From Panorpa germanica (taxonomy: Eukaryota > Arthropoda > Insecta > Mecoptera > Panorpidae): a stretch of 64,000 nucleotides of DNA. The notes beneath the pieces were generated by a model. The model was not told the DNA's origin, did not search any database, and saw only the letters and a program-made list of their open reading frames with translations. Numbering within the stretch: the stretch's first letter is position 1; every line of letters starts with the position of its first letter. The stretch covers positions 19,556,207 through 19,620,206 of the forward strand of contig OY783208.1 of NCBI GenBank assembly GCA_963678705.1, given 5' to 3'. This document shows positions 58,050 to 64,000 of the stretch, in pieces. Made by a program: the position numbers and the translations under genes.

Positions 58050-59030
58050 TAGCGTTAATGGTATAAACAAATAAATTTTAACTTGAAACACTATACGAAT
58101 CGCATAAACAAATAAACATATAAACAAATAAACATATAAACTTTCACTTTAAACACCATACGAATCGCGTTAACAAATAAACAAATAAACAAACAACCAA
58201 ATACACATATAAGCTTTCACTTGAAACACTATACGAATCGCGTAAACAAATAAACAAATAACCAAATAAACATATAAACAAATAAACATATAAACAAATA
58301 AACATATAAAAAAATAAACATATAAACTTTCACTTGAAACATTATACGAATCGCGTTAACATATAAACAAATAAACAAATAACCAAATAAACATATAAAC
58401 TTTCACTTAAAACACCATACGAATCGCGTAAACAAATAAACATATAATCTTTTACTTGAAACACCATACGAATCGCGTTAATAAATAAACAAATAAACAA
58501 ATAACCAAATAAACATATAAACTTTAATTTGAAACACCATACGAATCTCGTAAACAAATAAACATATAAACAAATAAACATATACACAAATAAACATATA
58601 AACAAATAAACAAATAACCAAATAAACATATAAACTTTCACTTGAAACACCATACGAATCGCGTTAACAAATAAACAAATAAACAAATAACCAAATAAAC
58701 ATATAAACTTTCACTTGAAACACTATACGAATCGCGTAAACAAATAAAAATATAAACAAATAAACATATAAACTTTCACTTGAAACACCATACGAATCGC
58801 GTTAACAAATAAACCAATAATCAAGTAAACATATAAACAAATAAACATATAAACTTTCACTTGAAACATTATACGAATCGCGTTAACAAATAAACAAATA
58901 AACAAATAACCAAATAAACATATAAGCTTTCAATTAAAGCACCATACGAATCGCGTAAACAAATAAACAAATAAACAAATAACCAAGTAAACAAATAATC
59001 AAATAAACATATAAACTTTAAACTGTGAAT
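58050..59030. repeat. Minisatellite with alternating monomers
   Basis: About twelve copies of a core ACTTGAAACACCATACGAAT followed by CGCGT, each joined by a variable number of AAACAAAT/AAACATAT tetramer-type repeats. The base after CGCGT alternates A, T, A, T along the array, except once near 58795-58885, which shows a two-monomer higher-order unit. Hydrophobic frames on the minus strand are repeat by-products. Confidence 0.85.
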
Positions 59031-59129
59031 GGTACAAGCTCGGAAAGAAGACACTTGACACCGGCTGCCAATGCGGATCGGCAGTCAGGAAACGAGTCGC
59101 AGGCAGTCTAACGGGGACAACTCTGCCTG

Positions 59130-59500
59130 CTGTTCCGATCAAGAGTCCCCACATTACAGCAGTCGGAACAATAGGAGGAGTAAATAGGGGACCAATTGTG
59201 ATGGGAATATGGAAAAGCGGCCATGCAAAATTTTGATTATTACTGGTGCTACGCAATCACTAGTCGGATTGGAATTCATTAGACGACAAGAATTTACGAA
59301 GCAGATCATTGCACCATCAGCTCCCATTGTATTGCGAGCAATTACTGGAGATACGGCACCCGTTTCCGGAAAAATTAATTAAAGATCAGGTTAGGCCACA
59401 TGATCCGAGACTTTATATTCCTCGTAGAACCAATAGAGGAAGAATGTGTTCTGGGTTACGGTTGGATGTCCTCAATAAACTGTACAATTTTTCCAAGAGC
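59130..59500 (+). pseudogene. Ty3/gypsy protease relic
   Basis: A TGATQSLV segment near 59242 corresponds to the DTGA flap region of the aspartic protease, but the catalytic Asp position is Ile and flanking frames shift. The C-terminal ECVLGYGWM segment near 59445 matches the protease end (xILGxDxL). Confidence 0.55.
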
Positions 59501-60960
59501 TAATGTTATACAAATAGGAAGAGACCGGCTTGAGCTGCTAAAAGATGACACTGATGAAGCTCTAAATATCAGAACGAGTATTACAAAAAACATACAGCCC
59601 TCAGAGGATAAAGAAGTGACCCTTCCGGACCACCTACAGGACGTCTATGAGAAGTCAAATAAAAATTTAACTCTTGAAGAATCTCATGACCTGAAGATGG
59701 TACTACAAGACAACCAGGACATTTTTTCATCGGGAATAGAAGACGTGGGACACACGACATTAGTGCAACACCCAATAAAGGTAGGAGACGCTAGACCAAT
59801 TAAACAACCTGCACGAAGACTGCCATGGGGACAAGAAGAGGAAGTTGACGCCATGGTGGATCAAATGCTGCGAAACGGAATAATAGAACCCTCAACAAGT
59901 CCGTGGGCATCACCGATAGTACTAATAAAGAAAAAAGACGGAACGAAGCGATTCTGCGTAGACTACAGGAGATTAAACTAGGTAAATCAGAAGTGGAAAT
60001 AAGCAAGAAGATAGAGAGAAAACAGCGTTCACGACCGGGAAAGGTCTTTGGCAGTTTCGAGTAATGCCTTTTGGTCTATGTAATGTCCCCGCAACATTTG
60101 AACGATTAATGGATAGCGTCTTAAAAGACTTTTCTCCGGGAACATGCCTCGTGTATCTAGACGACATAGTGGTGCTTGGCAAAGATGCTAGAAGCCAAAT
60201 AGATAATTTGAAAATTGTCTTTCAACGATTACGAACAGCAAACCTTAAATTAAACCCAAAGAAATGCATCCTTTGTGCCGAACAAATAAGATATCTGGGA
60301 CATGTCGTCACTAGAAATGGAGTATCTACGGACCCGGAAAAAGTGAAAGCTATTCAGACCTGTCCGACTCCCACCAACCTGTCGGAAGTGCGGAGTTTCC
60401 TTGGGTTATGTGCTTATTACAGAAAATTTGTTTCAAACTTTGCGAAGATTGCAAAGCCGCTGTATGAACTTACGCAGAAACCAACTAGGAAGAGGCGACC
60501 CATTGTGTGGACTCCATCATGTGAAGACTTGTTCAACCAATTAAAGGGAAAGCTTACAAATGCACCGATCCTTGCTTTTCCCAAACGTGTAGGCAAATTT
60601 ATATTGAATACGGACGCATCGCATACCGGAATGGGAGCAGTACTCTCACAAATACAACAAGGCGAAGAACGCGTAATAGAATACTTCAGTAGGGTATTCT
60701 CGAAGGCTGAACAGAATTACTGTGTTACGCGAAAGGAACTTCTGGCAGTCGTTAAAGCTCTGAAACAGTTTAGACACTATTTGTGGGGCCAGCCATTTCG
60801 AATTCGTACCGACCACGCTTCGTTAACCTAGTTAACAAATTTAAAGGAGCCTGAGGCACAACTAGCACGTTGGCTACAACAGATAAGCGAATACCAGTAT
60901 AAAATCGAGTATCGGCCAGGACGTCAACACGCGATTGCAGATGCATTGTCTAGAAGACCG
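59400..60960 (+). pseudogene. Ty3/gypsy reverse transcriptase and RNase H, disrupted
   Basis: 59400-59981 ends with the [18 protein letters not shown] and FCVDYRRLN motifs. The next recognisable part begins near 60010 (KTAFTTGKGLWQF) and 60064 (MPFGLCN), so about 40 residues including the first catalytic Asp block are deleted. YLDD is at 60154-60165. RNase H follows with NTDASHTGMGAVLSQ, ELLAVVKALKQFRHYL and TDHASL. TAG at 60829-60831 stands where Trp is expected, and the frame continues to DALSRRPC near 60955. It is not functional. Confidence 0.85.
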
Positions 60961-61147
60961 TGTGCAACCAATAGATGTGACCACTGTGAACGTAAGGAGG
61001 CTAAACAGGAGCCCGAAAGCGAACCCGATGAGGCAATACTTATACGACATACTCAAATCTATTTGCAAAACGGTCGATTACCTCGTAACTATGATGATGC
61101 CGAAAAATGGGATCCCCACACTAGCAAAAGCAGAAATCAAAATGAGC

Positions 61148-61557
61148 ATGGAATACATCAGGGATGACCTATTCTTAGCACCCTCTAAATACTCGTTAGC
61201 GCATTGTGTCGCCGAAGACCTGCATATGAGTAAAGGTATTGCAGTAACATTCAAGGAGAAATTCGGAGATCTGAGAAAGCTTCGAGAACAACAGAGAAAC
61301 GTAGGAGAAGGTGCAGTTCTAAAAAAGGATGGAAGATTTATTTATTACCTGATTACAAAACGGAGGAGTTCCGGAAAACCAACGTACCATGATCTATGGC
61401 AATCATTGGTATCACTACGAGAACACATCCTGCAGCAACAAATAAAAAAGTTAGCGGTTAAATAGGTTGCGGACACGATCATTTGACGTGGGCACATGTA
61501 GAGCGTCTGCTGAGCTACGTATTCTACGATTTGGAGCTCAACATTCAGGTTTATATA
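61148..61557 (+). pseudogene. OARD1-like macro domain (ADP-ribose hydrolase type) inside pol
   Basis: About 137 codons with the family landmarks in order: YIRDDLF, SLAHCVAEDLHMSKGIAV, FKEKFG, GAVLKKDGRFIYYLITK, KPTY and IGCGHDHLTW, then a final LNIQVYI strand. The Lys of LITK (61358-61360) and the Asp of GCGHD (61477-61479) match the catalytic Lys and Asp of human OARD1, which removes ADP-ribose from glutamate. A frameshift near 61455 splits the domain. Its C-terminal half is in one uninterrupted frame with integrase, so it is part of the polyprotein rather than a neighbour. Confidence 0.8.
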
Positions 61558-62990
61558 CCAGAACCAGTATCAACCGTTCCCATAAGATATTTGACGCGGG
61601 CGAAGGCTAAAACCAAAGAAACTCAAGAAACAGTGAATAATGATTCGACTCCACCTGCAGATAGCTCGATTCAAACGACTGATCGAGCAGAAGATAAGCT
61701 GGGTGACATCGTAGGTGAAGCACCGAAAAAAGATGAAGATCTGGCACTCATTGCGGCATGGAAAAAGACAGGAATTAGACCTCAGTGGCCAGAGGTATCA
61801 GCCTATAGTCCTCGTGTAAAAGAATATTGGTCTATGTGGAACTGTTTAGAACTTCACGATGGAAGGCTATATCGGTTGTGGCATTTTGTAGACGACAGGC
61901 CACCCATTCGACAACTGATAGTACCTAATAAACTAGTCCCGGATATATTGAAACAAGTACACGATAGTTTCTCAGGTGGACATTTCGGGGTGCATAAAAC
62001 ACTAGAGAAGATACGGCAAAGGTGGTACTGGCCCCGTTGCGGAGCCTCAGTAAATCGTTGGTCTCGAAATTGTGACACTTGTACGGCCAGTAAAGGACCC
62101 CGACAGAGAAATCAAGGACCTATGCATACCTACACGGTGGGAACACCGTTCGAAAGAGTTGGAATGGACATTTTAGGACCACTACCACGGAGCCGAAACG
62201 GCAATAAATACGTGTTGATCGTGGTGGATTACTTCACCAAATGGCCTGAAATACTTCCTTTTCCGAATCAAGAAGCGATTACAGTTGCAAAAGTCTTTGT
62301 GCAAGAAGTAGTATCGCGTTATGGAGTTCCTTAAGAGCTACATTCGGATCAAGGAAGAAATTTTGAAGCCGCCGTATTCCAGCAGATTTCGAAACTTCTA
62401 GGAATGCATAAAACCCGAACTACACCATTACATCCACAGTCGAACGGCATGGTTGAGAGACTAAATCGGACGATAGAAGAATATCTGTCAAAATTTGTCA
62501 ATGCTAATCAAGACAATTGGGACGAGATGATACCTCTGTTTTTACTAGCATATCGGTCAGCGGTGCACAAAGCAACACAGCAGACTGATGGGACGAATGG
62601 GACGTGAACTCAGGTTACCCTGTGACATGATGTACGGATCTCCTCCCGAAAAAAAGTTTATTGGCAACGAAGAATACTGCGAAACCCTAGCGCAAGAATT
62701 AGAAGAGATCCACAAATTTGCAAGAGAACGCCTTCAGTTAGCGACGGATCGCTCGAAAACGCGTTATGATTGTAAGAAACAAATTCAGCTTTTGCAGAAG
62801 TGATGCGGTATGGCTCTTCTATTTTAAGAAGAAGATAGGACAAAGCCCTAAGCTACAAGCCAAATGGGAAGAACCGTATTTAATATAGGCTGTCATTTCG
62901 GACGTGATATACAAAGTGCAGAGATCAGCCCGAGGAAAATGCATGATTGTTCACCGAGACCGACTCGCAAAGTACGAGGGTGAAAATGCT
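61558..62990 (+). pseudogene. Ty3/gypsy integrase, disrupted
   Basis: A Thr/Glu/Lys-rich spacer (TRAKAKTKE and following) leads to the HHCC zinc region (HFGVH near 61981, CDTC near 62075). The catalytic core follows with Asp 62167-62169, Asp 62347-62349 and Glu 62455-62457, giving the D-35-E spacing. TAA at 62332-62334 and a frameshift near 62585 break it; the C-terminal part (GRELRLPCDMMYGSPP, then an HRDRLAKYEG tail near 62958) lies in other frames. The family function is cDNA insertion. Confidence 0.85.
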
Positions 62991-63054
62991 CCGGACTGGG
63001 AGTTAACTGAATCAGCCGCCTGATGAAAATTATAAGCATTAGGGACGAGCGCTT

Positions 63055-63069
63055 TTAAGAGAGGGAAAG
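63055..63069 (+). promoter_or_regulatory. Polypurine tract
   Basis: The purine run AAGAGAGGGAAAG (63057-63069) lies immediately before the LTR start TGTTAC; it primes plus-strand DNA synthesis in LTR elements. Confidence 0.75.
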
Positions 63070-63912
63070 TGTTACGAATTTGCGGGCGTCTGAGCATACA
63101 CAAATTATAGTTATAAAATAATAACTGGAATTAGCAGAAAAGGTTGCGCATCCCTGTACAAATATCAGGACATTTTGATAACGAAGCTGTTTACAAGTTG
63201 GCGCATAACTGATACGCGTGTTCCTGGAAATGAACATAAACAACTGCATACCATGCACTTGTGTTATTGTTTACGAGTGAACTTTCTAGAATCAAATATT
63301 ACGCGTGTTGAGTGGAACGTCATAGAAATAGTCGGAAGGTCAAAACAGCGTATTTGGTTAATTATAGGAATATTCTGGAAAGTCAAAGGTGTTGTGACCA
63401 GGGGTAGAGTACTGCGCAAACCGCTGATATAAAAGGAGCAGAGCATCGCGTCGCGAGTCAGTTTTTCCATCAGCAGTCAGTCCGCAAGAAAACATCAGTC
63501 AGAGAAAAATAAGTGCACAGTGAAATATTAAAAAGTAATAATTATAAAGTAGTTGTAATTGTTTTGTGTTAATAAATAACGTTTGTAAAAGTGTTAATTC
63601 TTCTTATTATTTTAATTGTGGCTATTTCTTAATTTAATAAGTTACAACGCGACTAAATAGTGTAAACAATTGCACCCGCTCGGCAATTGAAAGAACTCCA
63701 GTCGCAGGCGTACTACGGCGTATATTTAGAAGGTTCGAGAAGCCTAATCTCCAAATTTGTACCTTTAGCGTCCTAGAAGGTTCCAGAGCCAGACTCCCTT
63801 CATTCCCCTTTTACGCCCTTACAAGTTTGTATCATTTAGTGTTAGAAGCTGAAGAGGATAGTTGCAACGTGCACACAGGCCGTCTCCGTCGTCGCCAAGA
63901 AAAATTGTAACA
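63070..63912 (+). repeat. 3' LTR of the Ty3/gypsy element
   Basis: Starts TGTTAC and ends GTAACA, a 6-bp terminal inverted repeat of the TG...CA type. TATAAAAG at 63428-63435 lies 32 bp before a TCAGTT initiator (63458-63463), and AATAAA at 63571-63576 is a candidate polyadenylation signal. The 5' LTR is not in the window, so boundaries rest on the polypurine tract and the terminal repeat. Confidence 0.75.
63428..63463 (+). promoter_or_regulatory. LTR core promoter (TATA and Inr)
   Basis: TATAAAAG followed by TCAGTT at the canonical spacing (first T of TATA 32 bp before the A of the initiator). Confidence 0.6.
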
Positions 63913-64000
63913 ATATAATATTAAATACAATCATTATACAATCCGTATTTCCAAACACATATTAAATGAATTATTAATTATTTCTAGTGGTTGTTCTTTA
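63913..64000. other. Flank right of the LTR
   Basis: 88 bp of AT-rich sequence; no feature seen. The target duplication cannot be checked because the 5' end of the element is missing. Confidence 0.5.

Larger units (their letters stand above)
59036..63912 (+). mobile_element. 5'-truncated Ty3/gypsy retrotransposon carrying a macro domain
   Basis: The order is protease relic, RT, RNase H, macro domain, integrase, polypurine tract (63055-63069) and an 843-bp 3' LTR. The 5' LTR and almost all of gag are missing; the element abuts the minisatellite. Frames are broken: a deletion in RT near 59982-60006, TAG at 60829, shifts around 61030-61148 and 61455, TAA at 62332, a shift near 62585. RT and integrase style resembles the insect 412/mdg1-like Ty3/gypsy lineage. 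Confidence 0.85.

Noticed and set aside
58050..59030. Regularly spaced identical cores resembling a CRISPR array
   Set aside because: Spacers are simple tetramer repeats of similar sequence, the genome is eukaryotic, and no cas genes exist; it is a minisatellite.
58342..59054. Several minus-strand open frames encoding hydrophobic Phe/Ile/Leu/Tyr-rich repeats, resembling membrane proteins
   Set aside because: They are translations of the minisatellite (AAACAAAT/AAACATAT tracts) and change frame with each array variant.

Overview
This is a piece of an AT-rich arthropod genome, almost certainly an insect. The evidence is intron-containing genes with GT-AG splicing, insect-type retrotransposons (I-group, Jockey, Ty3/gypsy), a DNA transposon with an 8-bp target duplication, and a serine-protease-homologue / fibrinogen-related host gene family. 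I cannot name the species. No rRNA, tRNA gene or CRISPR array was recognised.

Positions 1-42868 are a rearranged block of nested transposons. Two nearly identical arms, 1-10740 and 32315-42868, lie in inverted orientation. Between and overlapping them is a direct tandem duplication of about 12.2 kb (unit 1 at 3705-15885, unit 2 at 15889-28093). Each arm or unit carries the same ordered set: a small dispersed repeat with an internal 19-bp hairpin, a 0.4-kb MITE, an orphan promoter plus signal-peptide exon, a C2H2 zinc-finger mini-ORF, a Jockey RT fragment, an I-like ORF1/endonuclease fragment, and all or half of a hAT-like DNA transposon. Target duplications and breakpoints give a relative history: old I-like element, then hAT-like insertion, then inverted duplication, then insertion of a young 5.7-kb I-group element (24946-30693, 12-bp target duplication, ORF2 open), then tandem duplication with its right breakpoint inside that ORF2. 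A false duplication from assembly must be excluded.

Positions 43024-53714 hold one spliced gene model on the + strand. It has a signal peptide, a Thr-rich linker, a trypsin-like domain with a lost catalytic triad, a second Ser/Thr-rich linker, and a fibrinogen-related domain; all intron phases agree. This copy is damaged (ATA for ATG, an internal deletion with a stop, a TAG). A truncated paralogue lies at 55494-56285, and orphan copies of the first exon and promoter lie at 5584, 17779 and 37218.

Positions 58050-59030 are a minisatellite with a two-monomer higher-order pattern. It abuts a 5'-truncated Ty3/gypsy element (59036-63912) with an 843-bp 3' LTR. Its decayed pol encodes an OARD1-like macro (ADP-ribose hydrolase) domain between RNase H and integrase, with both catalytic residues recognisable. 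The macro-domain retroelement and the protease-homologue/fibrinogen fusion are the two most novel signals in the window.
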